Source: Halomonas litopenaei (GTDB lineage: Bacteria; Pseudomonadota; Gammaproteobacteria; Pseudomonadales; Halomonadaceae). Taken from it: DNA of 64,000 nucleotides. The stretch is from contig NZ_PXNS01000006.1 of the NCBI RefSeq assembly GCF_003045775.1, positions 310,001 through 374,000 of the forward strand, in the 5' to 3' direction. How positions within the stretch are numbered: the stretch's first letter is position 1; each line of letters opens with the position of its first letter. A program made the position numbers and the translations under genes. The notes under the pieces are model-generated. The model saw only the letters and a list, made by a program, of their open reading frames with translations, had not been told where the DNA came from and searched no databases. Of this stretch, positions 48,801 to 54,575 are shown one piece after another.

Positions 48801-50134
48801 CCGCAAGCTTTGCCAAGGGCGGCGACAGCCCCTACGTGAGCGCCTCGCCGGTGGCGGTGAACGACACCGGTAGCTGGAGCAACTTCGTGCCGACCGAGAC
48901 CACCCAGGTGGCGCTGGAGGCGGGCGAACAGGTGGTACGCCTGACCTTCAACGGCGGCTCCATGGATCTGGCGAGCTTTACCCTGGCGCCGGTGGGAGCG
49001 ATGGACGATGGCCAGCAGGCATTCACCGACGATGGCCAGCCCTGGCAGGTGGGCAGCGAGTTCAGCCTCGATGCGGTGAACTATGACGAGGGCGGACAGG
49101 ACGTCGCCTACAACGACACCAGCGAGGCGCAGCTCGGCAGCAACGTGCGCGGCGAGGGGGTGGATCTGTCCAACGGCGGCAGCGCCATCGGCTGGATCGA
49201 GGATGGCGAATGGGTGGAGTACACCCTGAACATCGAGCAGGCGGGGACCTACGACATGGCCTTCCTGGCCTCGCTGGGTACCACCGGCGGTGGGCAGCGC
49301 TCGATTACCGCCAGCTTCACCAAGGACGACGGCACGCCCTACGCCACCGCCACGCCGGTGGGGGTCGAGCCCACCGGTGGCTGGACCAACTATGTCGAGA
49401 CCGAAAGCACCCAGGTGACGCTGGAGGCCGGCGAGCAGGTGCTGCGCCTGACCTTCAACGGCGGGTCCATGGACCTTGAGGGCTTCTCGCTGTCACGGGA
49501 TGGGCAGCAGGCGTTCAACGCCGGTGGTACCCCCTGGCTGGTGGACGCCGACGATGGCCTTGCGCTGGATGCGGTGCAGTTCGACGAGGGCGAGCAGGGC
49601 GAGGCCTTCAACGAGCTGAGCGCGGCGCAGTTCGGCAGCGACTTCCGCGATACCCCGGTAGATATCGTCGGCCAGGGTGAGGCCGTGGGCTGGATCGAGG
49701 ATGGCGAGTGGCTCGAGTACACCATCAACGTCGAGCAGGCCGGTAGCCATACCCTGTCCTTCGTCACTTCTGGCCCCAATGGCGGACGCAGTATCACCGC
49801 CTCGGTGGAGCAGAACGGCAGTGTCTACGAGCAGGGCAGCGTCGACACGCCGGTGACCAGCGACTGGGGCGTGTTCGTCGACACGGCGTCGATGACCCTG
49901 GATCTGGAGGCAGGCGTGCAGGTGCTGCGACTGACCTTCAACGGCGGTTCCCAGGACATCGCGTCCTTCGAGCTGACCCGTGATCCGGACGTGGCGGCGG
50001 CCAACGCGGCCAGCGCCAGTCTGCTGCTGGCGGACGATCCGCTCGCCAGCCAGGCCGACGATGGTATCGACAGTCAGCCGATGAGCGACGATGTCGGGGT
50101 CCAGGGCGTTCAGCAGGACGACGCCGGCTTCTGA
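36812..50134 (+). CDS. Giant type I-secreted multi-CBM exoprotein, main part (in frame with the N-terminal segment)
   Basis: This frame of 4,440 aa (about residue 499 onward of the full product) has no convincing start of its own. Order in full-length numbering: CBM 541-693; two Ig-like 695-895; beta-sandwich 897-1060; Ig/cadherin-like 1061-1253; CBM-like 1256-1418; two cadherin-like 1420-1625; CBM 1627-1783; Ig-like 1785-1891; CBMs 1895-2205; malectin-like 2215-2420; Ig-like 2425-2563; sugar-dehydrogenase-like propeller 2565-3062 (GARNAYDLVWHSNGFLYVPTNGSAAG); Pro-Asp linker; three CBM-like 3080-3518; two sets of anchor-type Ig plus DYND domain 3520-4190; Asp-rich loop; four CBM6-like repeats 4228-4890; acidic C-terminal tail, the likely secretion signal. 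No Cys and no RTX repeats were seen. Substrate binding is probably polysaccharide (inference). Confidence 0.85.
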   Translation: MEVDLAAGSNTLRLGGGYTNGPNIDKIELALVSAAATNPVIDPLVVQAEDAELGADNGAATLVRDAENPENGGFVGLRPDYSGTGYVDFGSAPGDSLTFTVNVAEAGDYDLNFRYASNGARPLDLSINGGDASTQAFASTDPNAGNVDPEGFDVWGYQTLTASLQAGDNTITLAIPAGRNNGPNVDRLEVTTAGTGPVGDVEGDEGDDLSFSSASALINADAAASAGFNVTGLDDDIVFVGVSFDGGVNVEEVTPDANGDFSLDLSGQADGPLAASLIAMDAFGNRATRELSLTLDTTADEGADLALSGPVDPVAADDSDAVTFNLAGLDTDADVVEVSFDGGTTRTPVGVDGGSVQLDLSGQDAGTLDVTLYVTDAAGNEASTSTQVTLEADDAPLTVDFSAGAISSYGGNQDNPSQGTGAAVEDAGATLALTDNVWKRVALGESYQITADTRLTLELSASDTPVSEIIAIGFDLDDNPFNGGNSAYQLAGTQSQGGFVDLRGQGVDDDGDGVVSFTIDLSAHAGTTIDSLVFVNDDDLGAKGSARFSNVTLSEATTGDVNQAPQVVGGGVADLALDEGSTLEVDLAFEDPDGDDLSYRFEVADADGAPVDAAGLAIDGSVLSGSLDGLEPGDYTVTLFADDGQIETSDSFVLTIDNVNDAPVAEPAALEPFFGEVGEAFGQVAIADFAPLFSDPDGDDLTLTVEDLPEGLEVVNGVIQGTPSQGGNFSVTLRATDPGGLSATQVLEFQIEGTDIGDVVTIEAEAFTDLDADNVIATGNASASGNELIRVTSNAPATVGTELAAAGVEPGWYRVTLYVFDETDGEGELTLSIDGNALEARNLSSDSLTSDVVLSDDFGTLVGSGGRGNAGQSGNRKEIVFETPVEITADSLLSLELRGEGGELMRIDSLDLLRIEEPVNNAPTIDGLDDSVSVDENTSAVATLTLDDLDGDALTVTLEGADAALFSFDANTGVLSFVNAPDAELAADANEDGVYELTVIVSDGEDSVSQATLVTVSDVNESLSIGTTALAIDENLTEIGSIAVLDEDGQPATLTAPVFAITGGVDAPLFTIDPDTGALAFTSARDFELAADANEDNVYEVEVSVSDGDLSTIELVSVTVNDVDEAPFSPLSLQAEDGVVESFDTDPNNTDTQVRDPDNPEANQPTGLRPGFSGTGYLDFGDTPGDNVSWQIDVAQAGQYDISVRYATNTDRPLDLVINGGDPLALAMVSTDPDGTGPEEGFDHWQFETVTVTLEAGSNTIALAIPAGANTGPNIDRIEVTEGGSGPIAEDVSADEDGDLAIVADDDTLDANQLAAAVFNVSGVDDDVTTVEVSFDGGATRTEVTPDASGNITLDLSGQLDDQSGDLTVSLFVTDAAGNEASATEVVSFEDDDVVVAPITLQGEDADIVDVGGTAQGEVTRPVDADNPDDFGNHRPGAVGDAYLDFGSNPGDQITFNVNAVEAGSYTATVRYANGGDAPRPLDLTVNGDDQGQLGFPNATGADAWNEWQTLEVEVELVEGANTFTLTMPAGATGGPNIDQVVFDFNEADVGTPAFNFAIEGEALTIVDADGDTQVRDADNPETNTAAGPDGLWNGFSGSGYLDMGADAGDAAEFQVSVDEAGTYTLEVRYTNAGTNGADRPMDILVDGQSQGSLAFASTGTDAAGWENWTTTTIEVELEAGDNTIRLANIGNAGPNIDSLTVSRDGVAPDRPVEPGDRFSVKINFQPEGTAVPDGYIADNGKAFGTQSVTVDGQTYQYGWVTEESIYDGDPGTEPLDISSLTSVAVNDRTDDIAGLDPRQGTYAHFDQPGPNYVRAGWEIELEDGFYEVTISIGDTSGPYDSNNVLNAEGELFNDPFTPFRPDDFPADTNPSNDTDGVRSDLVTRIVQVTDGRLTLDSMGLNNENTEIQYIEIQALPDLTPGDDRDAAEDYAFFTDARAIAGVGQNEVEVDLDPDDGAIPTGVDPTSDIFVGISVVDGRGGALLESLGDGSIRLFETVTGQEVSFNANTTGGFDSLTISPSQTLKPFTSYTLVIDGFQDRGPNDDASAPTREFQKYTNTFVTGAEPEVVARDVAFNDVVELNGAADGAFGFTSLEMSPDGAYMYIATISGELLRYDVDPVDGSLSNRQDLSLPNDYFDQPGQSQQRGIIGLVVDPTDPNVLWITDNYPIPLTGRDNGVPDFSGRITKITLDDGPGFSGTAEAYITGLPRSNGDHVTNSLEFRENPDYDPDTNPDVPSHLLYLIQGSNTAMGEPDSAWGNRPERLLNAAVLEIDPTRDVSNGPFDVSTEPLPDDGLNRRFDDPDGHPKDDPIPMGNGEFLVFDDRGVATVQDASGNVLETYYDPYAPDAVLTIFATGARNAYDLVWHSNGFLYVPTNGSAAGGNVPDDPSTPENERYTGVEKQDDYLFRIEEGGYYGHPNPLRDEYILNGGNPTGANDPNQVDKYPTGTIPEGTYDIAGVYSLGENRSPNGAVEYTSGVFGGNLQGNVLFTEYSGGDDVRSITLDANGNVIGDDVLRDPDGNVITYVDPLDIIENPATGQLYLLTLNRGNGQSQIIRLDPAPGGTTGPVDPDPDPDPVDDLVMVLAIQAEDMTPDDGTSVVVASGAGAEIEIRDINNPEPNQADLPNGLRPGAFGVDGNDVDDDGVPGGYADFGSTNEDFITFSFELDPDQAGDSVLRVRYANGGNADRPLEVFVNNVSVGVVSFPPPQDPSLDDADSRWAEWLTVDIDADLAAGLNTVRFQATDNTGPNIDQLAILQEEGDATPGFTLYEAEDAALGGAVVVPESQDDRNASGDGFVDFAGAGDQTITWTVNVDEAGSYEIGFRYALAASKADRPLGLTINGNDLGQLNFVGQSNDDETDWFFQDVLVNLEAGSNTIVLTAPNAVGPNIDLLRVPDDSGDIFIPVYADVSDGGRIELEDGNSARTVNELTADFYFTVDSDGLYRLDLAANAGADDGGSLALTLNGQTIDSLAYPGVGDAGEQGVYVELQAGVEYNLRAVSSADGADDLDYLDVSPLTGNDNADIEVQSGDAAYFANRLHFSYLENNSASNDDREFKDSATVTISNSGSEPLEILESDIDGPFVLADPGAFDGLTLAAGESLTVTVLFDRDAYTAPTTDAGDGVFEGRIRLVTNDQDSPVAEIHMAGFWQARDEGGWEPNVNEVWEVFGFGNQIDGLATTGGGQNSVLNDFDLYRPVNDDEVLSRYWSLADGVSEAKITQIAAYHGGGGATLGIHAPGNKNQDIIFTNHQGDNNQTLLPLVNNGDFATATFSRDTIPDGWAGEEVFGIEMAGLSTDPSLNPQGGGTPPADADGIERGYTVRMFRALDADGNVIPNTYLGIMDYTGINYDYNDNMFVIEGVKPVSGGSLTVTNNDGVPSDERLVMSRIENPVNDAQEVHDEVTITLSNDGFDALTIDDVEVSDTSLFELTEAFSAVTLAPGESVEVTVRFIADDPNDGSLYEASLIISSSDADEAEKVIELAGISQNQSESGQEPTVQEIVNAFGYSTDVAQGQMNQGGLVEANGDEVLAPYFQRADGASPITITQLAAYHGQGDIARLFIHDVDSRDIDEIIAHDEADGQTLLPRTLNDGDNLAVATLDRDDPFGFYAEISDRPGYISWSDPDANLYEDTIDAIGIPGANLNWDENDGHLIRVYVAKDADGNVIPNTYIVIQDYAGVNYDYNDNIFLVENVTTYDPTGAEDADGNGRVDLYDDDDGDGTPNFLDDPTPVEQTAFNDDQSAWAVGADGLTLEARFFDNGGQGVAYNDTTDAHQGDGFRSDEAVDISNGSLAIGYVADGEWLEYTLNVETAGTYTLNFSTSAVSGGKSITAAFEQDGNFYTDAQTQALPNTGSFTSFTEVGPLTFDLEEGEQVLRLTFNGGQLDLASFSLDLVEPVDDGQDPFNDTQTPWLVDADGLTLEARLFDSGGQGVSYNDSTAAHQGNGFRSDEAVDISTPSLAIGYITEGEWVEYTINVAEDGLYDLGFLTSMDTNFPGPRTITASFAKGGDSPYVSASPVAVNDTGSWSNFVPTETTQVALEAGEQVVRLTFNGGSMDLASFTLAPVGAMDDGQQAFTDDGQPWQVGSEFSLDAVNYDEGGQDVAYNDTSEAQLGSNVRGEGVDLSNGGSAIGWIEDGEWVEYTLNIEQAGTYDMAFLASLGTTGGGQRSITASFTKDDGTPYATATPVGVEPTGGWTNYVETESTQVTLEAGEQVLRLTFNGGSMDLEGFSLSRDGQQAFNAGGTPWLVDADDGLALDAVQFDEGEQGEAFNELSAAQFGSDFRDTPVDIVGQGEAVGWIEDGEWLEYTINVEQAGSHTLSFVTSGPNGGRSITASVEQNGSVYEQGSVDTPVTSDWGVFVDTASMTLDLEAGVQVLRLTFNGGSQDIASFELTRDPDVAAANAASASLLLADDPLASQADDGIDSQPMSDDVGVQGVQQDDAGF
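48000..49985 (+). repeat. Four tandem CBM6-like repeats at the C-terminus of the giant exoprotein
   Basis: Units of about 165 aa start near 48005, 48500, 49010 and 49500. Each carries F(N/T)D...PW, YND, AIG(W/Y)I.DGEW(V/L)EYT and EAGEQVLRLTFNGG-type segments. They are similar at DNA level too. The smaller paralogue lacks them. Confidence 0.85.
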
Positions 50135-50321
50135 GGCTGAGGCTTGGAGAACAAGCCAAGGCGGAACAGAAAAACGAGGGAGGAAGCCATGTCAGGCCCC
50201 GGCAACGGGGTCTGACAACAAGAAAAATGGAGGAGGGAGGATGGCCGGGGGGCCATCCTCTGCTCCAGAAAGATGCAGCAGAGTCGCTGTCATGGTGTCC
50301 CGTGCCGGCAGGGAGCTGGCC

Positions 50322-50371
50322 CTGCGCGGACCGTCCCCCCCTGAACCTTGGTCCGCGCAGTTCTTTTTCTT
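50322..50371 (+). terminator. Intrinsic terminator downstream of the giant exoprotein gene
   Basis: CTGCGCGGACC (50322-50332) pairs with GGTCCGCGCAG (50350-50360) and is followed by TTCTTTTTCTT. A second, weaker hairpin with a T-rich tail is at 50379-50418 (CCGAGT/ACTCGG core), and a third stem without a T tail is at 50237-50260. Confidence 0.9.
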
Positions 50372-50502
50372 GCCATCAACGAGCCGAGTGGTCCAACTCG
50401 GTCCTCGTCATTTTGTTCTGCTTGATCCCAGTACTTGATCCTACTGCTTGATCCCTCTGGGGGGCCCCTTCCTGGAACTGGCAATCTGCGCGTGCGCATG
50501 GC

Positions 50503-50910
50503 GCCATCGAACCAGCGGTTTGGTGATTGCTCTTTCGTCATTCCTCACGCATGGCCCTAGTGAGCATATCGCCATTGAATCAGTGGTTTGGTGATTGGTC
50601 TTTCGTCATTCCTCGCGCATGGCCCTAGTGAGCATATCGCCATTGAATCAGTGGTTTGGTGATTGCTCTTTCGTCATTCCTCGCGCATTGCTCTAGCGAG
50701 CATGTCGCCATTGAATCAGTGGTTTGGTGATTGGTCTTTCGTCATTCCTCACGCATTGCCCGGGCTAGCATGTCGCCATTGAATCAGTGGTTTGGTGATT
50801 GGTCTTTCGTCATTCCTCGCGCATTGCCCTAGCGAGCATGTCGCCATTGAATCAGTGGTTTGGTGATTGGTCTTTCGTCATTCCTCGCGCATTGCCCTAG
50901 CGAGCATGTC
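50503..50910. repeat. Six tandem copies of a 68-bp repeat reaching into the module B adaptor gene
   Basis: Units begin at 50503, 50571, 50639, 50707, 50775 and 50843, exactly 68 bp apart, each starting GCCAT(T/C)GAA. The last unit includes the final 11 codons and the stop of the minus-strand adaptor gene (50878-50910). So the array is a multiplied copy of that gene's 3' end plus flanking bases, lying between two convergent transcription units. Confidence 0.93.
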
Positions 50911-52248
50911 GTTGATCGGTTTGGTGATATAGCTGGCGAAGCTTCTCTCCCCGGTGAGGATCATCACCTCTGCCGGCATGCCTGCGACAAGACGCATGTT
51001 GTCGGTCAGCTGCGATTTGCCCAGGTCGGTCACGCCGACGCGGACCTTGTAGTAGCGCTGGCGGGTGGCTTCGTCCTCGAAGCTGTCGGCGCTGACGCGG
51101 ACCACCTCGCCGTCGATGACATTGGACAGGCGCTGGTTGAAGGCGCTGAAGCGGATTTCCGCCGACTGGCCGGGGTAGAGGTGATCCACATCGTGGTTGG
51201 GGACGCGGGCCTCGATCACGAAACCGTCGCCGGCCGGGACCAGGTCAAGCAGCGGGTCGCCACCACGTACCACGGCGCCCAGGGTGTGCACCTGCAGGTC
51301 CACCACGGTACCCGCCACAGGGGCCGTGATTCGCGTGCGCGCGAGAGTGTCATTGAGGGCGACCAGGCGCTCTTCGGCGTCGGCAACCTCGGCCTGGACC
51401 TGACGTAGCGCTTCGCCCACCTGCTGTTGAAATTCCTGCAGGCGAATCTGCTTGTTCAGGGTGTTTTCACTGATATGGGCGCGCAGTCGGGCGATCTCCG
51501 AGGCGTGTCCCGCGTTGTCACTCTGGTACTCCAGGCTCTCGCGTTCCAGCTCACGCAGACGCTGGCTGCTGATCATGCCGTCACGAAACAGCTTGAGGTG
51601 GTTGGCGACCTCACCCTCCAGCGAGTCGATGCGTTGCTGGGTGATCGAACGGGTTTGCCCCAGGCCGGTGATCTGCTCTTCCAGTTGAAGAATCTGCTGG
51701 TCCAGGGCGGCCAGCGTATCGTCCAGCGATTGCCGGCGTACCTCGAACAGGCGCCGCTGCACGCCCAGCACCTCCTGAACCCGCGAATTGCTGGACGCGA
51801 TCAGTTCCTGTGGAAAGACCAGGCTGTCGCTGTCGGCCTGTTCCGCCAGCAGTCTCACCTCACTGGCCCGAGTGATCAGGTACTCGGTCTCGGCGATGCG
51901 CTGTTGCGCCAGCGCCTGGGTGTCGTCCAGCACGATCAGTGGGTCGCCGGCTTCCACGTGATCACCGTCCTCGACCAGCACGTCGGCGACGATGCCGCCT
52001 TCCAGGTGCTGGATCGTCTTGGTGAAGCTTTCCACCGAGACCGAACCGGGGGCGACCACCGACACCGCCAGGTGAGCGGTGACCGACCAGACCCCGAAGC
52101 CGCCGAAGGCCACCAGCAGGATGGCAAGGCCCCAGCGTCGATAGGGCCGAAGGTCCACCGGTACTTGATTCTCAGGACCGGCGGTGGCCGAGCTCGAGTC
52201 GATGGCGGCGGTCTCGACGGGCACCGAAGTAGAGACTTGAGCGCTCAT
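50878..52248 (-). CDS. Type I secretion membrane-fusion (HlyD/PrtE-like) adaptor, module B
   Basis: This encodes 456 aa, with the same architecture as the module A adaptor: a membrane helix near residue 40 (LAILLVAFGGFGVWSVTAHL), lipoyl half-motifs around GSVSVESFTKTIQHLEGG, a long coiled coil, and ITAPVAGTVVDLQVHTLGA. The C-terminal half is almost the same as in module A. It differs mainly at the N-terminus, which carries an extra Ser/Ala-rich segment. It overlaps the upstream ABC gene by 4 bp. The tandem 68-bp array covers its 3' end. Confidence 0.92.
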   Translation of the reverse strand: MSAQVSTSVPVETAAIDSSSATAGPENQVPVDLRPYRRWGLAILLVAFGGFGVWSVTAHLAVSVVAPGSVSVESFTKTIQHLEGGIVADVLVEDGDHVEAGDPLIVLDDTQALAQQRIAETEYLITRASEVRLLAEQADSDSLVFPQELIASSNSRVQEVLGVQRRLFEVRRQSLDDTLAALDQQILQLEEQITGLGQTRSITQQRIDSLEGEVANHLKLFRDGMISSQRLRELERESLEYQSDNAGHASEIARLRAHISENTLNKQIRLQEFQQQVGEALRQVQAEVADAEERLVALNDTLARTRITAPVAGTVVDLQVHTLGAVVRGGDPLLDLVPAGDGFVIEARVPNHDVDHLYPGQSAEIRFSAFNQRLSNVIDGEVVRVSADSFEDEATRQRYYKVRVGVTDLGKSQLTDNMRLVAGMPAEVMILTGERSFASYITKPINDMLARAMREE

Positions 52249-54053
52249 CGTGGTGTCCTCGAGCTGTTGGATGAAGGGGGATCCGTTGGCAGCGGGTTCG
52301 ATGGCGCAACGCCGGACGGGGCTCGTTGAGAAGAGGGCGTGCCGGCACCGGCGACTTGCTTCACCACCCGTGCCGAGGACACCGTTCCCTTGAGTCTTGC
52401 CCCGCCGGCCGGGGAGGGAGGAGCCAGGGACGTCACTCGGCCGTTGTCGAGGAACATTACCCGGTCGACCTGGGCCAGCAGGCGCTGTCGGTGGGTGATC
52501 ACCAGGGTAGTGGTGGCGAGCCGGCGCAGGCGGACCAGGGTTTCCACCAGGGCTCGCTCACCGCTTTCGTCCAGATTGGAATCGGGTTCGTCCAGCACCA
52601 CCAGCGATGGTTCGCCGTACAGGGCTCTGGCAAGGCCGATGCGTTGACGCTGGCCGGCGGATAGACCCGTGCCGCCGTGTCCGATGGTGGTGTCGTAGCC
52701 TTCGTCGAGCTTGAGGATCAACTCGTGGACGCCGGCCAGGTGGGCTGCCTTGAGTACTGCGTCGGCGTCGACCGGGCCGAAGCGAGCGATGTTGTCTGCA
52801 ATGCTTCCGGCCAACAGCTCCACGTCCTGGGGCAGATAGCCCAGGTGGGGCCCCAGGGTGCTGCGTTCCCAGCGCAGGATGTCGGCGCCATCGAGGCGTA
52901 CGCATCCGTCGAGACTCGGCCAGATGCCCAGGGCTACCCGTGCCAGGGTCGATTTTCCCGAGGCACTCGGGCCGACGATAGCGAGTTGTTCGCCAGCCTT
53001 GAGGTCGACGCTGATCGCGTTGAGTGAGGCGACGGTCGCTCCAGGCGGGCCGGCACATACCTGCTGGAGGGAAAGCTGGCCCTTCGGGGCGGGCAGCGGC
53101 ATCGGTGGTGATGGCGCCTCGCTGTCGATGAGTTGGCCCAAGCGTTCGCGGGCGTTACGGGCGGCGATAAAGCTCTTCCAGCCATTGATCAGTTGATCGA
53201 TGGGGGCCAGAGCTCGCCCCAGCAGGATCGAGCCAGCGATCATCATTCCTGGGGTCAATTCCGCCTTCAGTACCAGCCATGCCCCCAGGCCGAGGATCAG
53301 CGACTGGGACAGCAGCCTTAGTATCTTCGAAAGGTGGGTGAGTACACCTGAACGATCACTGGCCCGGGATTGCAGTGCGAGGGAGTCACGGTGCTGCGAC
53401 TGCCAGCGTCGCTTTACGCTCTCCAGCATGCCCATGGCATGGAGCACCTCGGCGTTGCGCAAGTTGGCGGCGGTTTCATCACGGCTGGCGACCTGGTGGG
53501 CGCCAGCCTGTTTCAGCAGACCCCGGGTGCAGGCCTCGTTGATCGCGGCCAGGGCCAGCAACAGGATGCCGGCGGCCAGGGCAAAGAGCCCGTAGAGCGG
53601 ATGAAACAGCGTTAGTACCCCCAGGTAGAGGGGGATCCATGGCGTGTCGAAGAAGGCGAGCAGGGCGGGGCCGGAGACGAACTGGCGCAGCGTGGCCAAA
53701 TCATCCAGCGCCTGGGTCGAGGTGGCACCCGGACGGCGCAGGGCCTGATCGTAGATGGCCTGATGGATAGCCGGCTGGAGCCGTTCATCCAGGGCATTGC
53801 CGATGCGCACCAGCAGTCGCGAGCGAACCCACTCGAGTCCGCCCATGACGGCGAACAGGAACACCACGACCAACGTCAGCATGACCAGGGTCTCGACGCT
53901 GCGACTGGCCAGCACCCGGTCATACACCTGCAGCATGTATAGCGAAGGCACCAGCATCAACAGGTTGATGAACAGGCTGAACAGTCCGACGTCGAAGAGG
54001 CCGCGTCGGCAGCGAAGTATCGCCTCCCGAATATTGTAACGGGTGGGGGTCAT
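52245..54053 (-). CDS. Type I secretion ABC transporter permease/ATPase (PrtD-like), module B
   Basis: This encodes 602 aa and is a close paralogue of the module A exporter: FSLFINLLMLVPSLYMLQVYDR, SILLGRALAPIDQLINGWKSF, Walker A GPSASGKST, signature LSAGQRQRIGLARALYG and Walker B LVVLDEPDSNLDE are all conserved. A Pro/Ser-rich tail of about 60 residues follows the ATPase domain, as in module A. There is no C39 peptidase domain. It is divergent from the 2,045-aa exoprotein gene, the likely cargo. The ribosome-binding site is weak. Confidence 0.92.
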   Translation of the reverse strand: MTPTRYNIREAILRCRRGLFDVGLFSLFINLLMLVPSLYMLQVYDRVLASRSVETLVMLTLVVVFLFAVMGGLEWVRSRLLVRIGNALDERLQPAIHQAIYDQALRRPGATSTQALDDLATLRQFVSGPALLAFFDTPWIPLYLGVLTLFHPLYGLFALAAGILLLALAAINEACTRGLLKQAGAHQVASRDETAANLRNAEVLHAMGMLESVKRRWQSQHRDSLALQSRASDRSGVLTHLSKILRLLSQSLILGLGAWLVLKAELTPGMMIAGSILLGRALAPIDQLINGWKSFIAARNARERLGQLIDSEAPSPPMPLPAPKGQLSLQQVCAGPPGATVASLNAISVDLKAGEQLAIVGPSASGKSTLARVALGIWPSLDGCVRLDGADILRWERSTLGPHLGYLPQDVELLAGSIADNIARFGPVDADAVLKAAHLAGVHELILKLDEGYDTTIGHGGTGLSAGQRQRIGLARALYGEPSLVVLDEPDSNLDESGERALVETLVRLRRLATTTLVITHRQRLLAQVDRVMFLDNGRVTSLAPPSPAGGARLKGTVSSARVVKQVAGAGTPSSQRAPSGVAPSNPLPTDPPSSNSSRTPR

Positions 54054-54575
54054 GTAAAGGCGTCTCGTTTTCTGGATTTGCGGCGAAGTTCTGGTGGTGT
54101 TGGCAGCCGGAGCGAAGAGCGATGCCTGATGTCGTTTAGCACCTTGTCGTGCAGGGTGTCCGAAATCTGATGGAATGAAGTATGGAGTTGGCAGGGAGTG
54201 AGAGGCTAGGGAGAAGTTCGCCGAAACGACTTTTTTAGAGCTTACAAATCTATGTAAAACGGCATAAAAATGAAGAATCTCAATAGATGTTTCCGTATTC
54301 TTTTGTTGAATTTTTGAAGAATTCTGTGCTGTTTTTGTCGACGATTATTGTGAGGAATATTGAAGTCATTGTTTTTAGAGGGAGTAAATAGGTTTTCGGC
54401 CGCTTTTAGATGCGTCAAAAAAGTTCTGTTGTGGAAGGGCGAGTTGATCAAGACGAAGTAGTTGGATCAAAAAAAACCCTCAACTTCTGATGTTGGTGTA
54501 AGATATTTGCTATTTGTTTCCGAATGTAAAACGGTTTTCATGGGGTATGACATGTAGAAAATATATGGAGTCACC
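54054..54575. promoter_or_regulatory. AT-rich divergent promoter region, module B
   Basis: This 522-bp interval is AT-rich from about 54220, like the one in module A. It contains A8- and T5-6-type runs and ends in a GGAG ribosome-binding site 5 nt before the exoprotein ATG. A TAAGAT at 54498-54503 is a possible -10. No shared long motif with module A was found by eye. Confidence 0.5.

Noticed and set aside
36800..50134. Treating the main exoprotein frame as an independent gene starting at 36812
   Set aside because: Its first codon is TTG without a ribosome-binding site, and it begins inside a CBM module whose first half is upstream of the TAG in the same frame.
50503..50910. CRISPR array
   Set aside because: The 68-bp units are contiguous with no unique spacers, and the last one is part of the adaptor gene.
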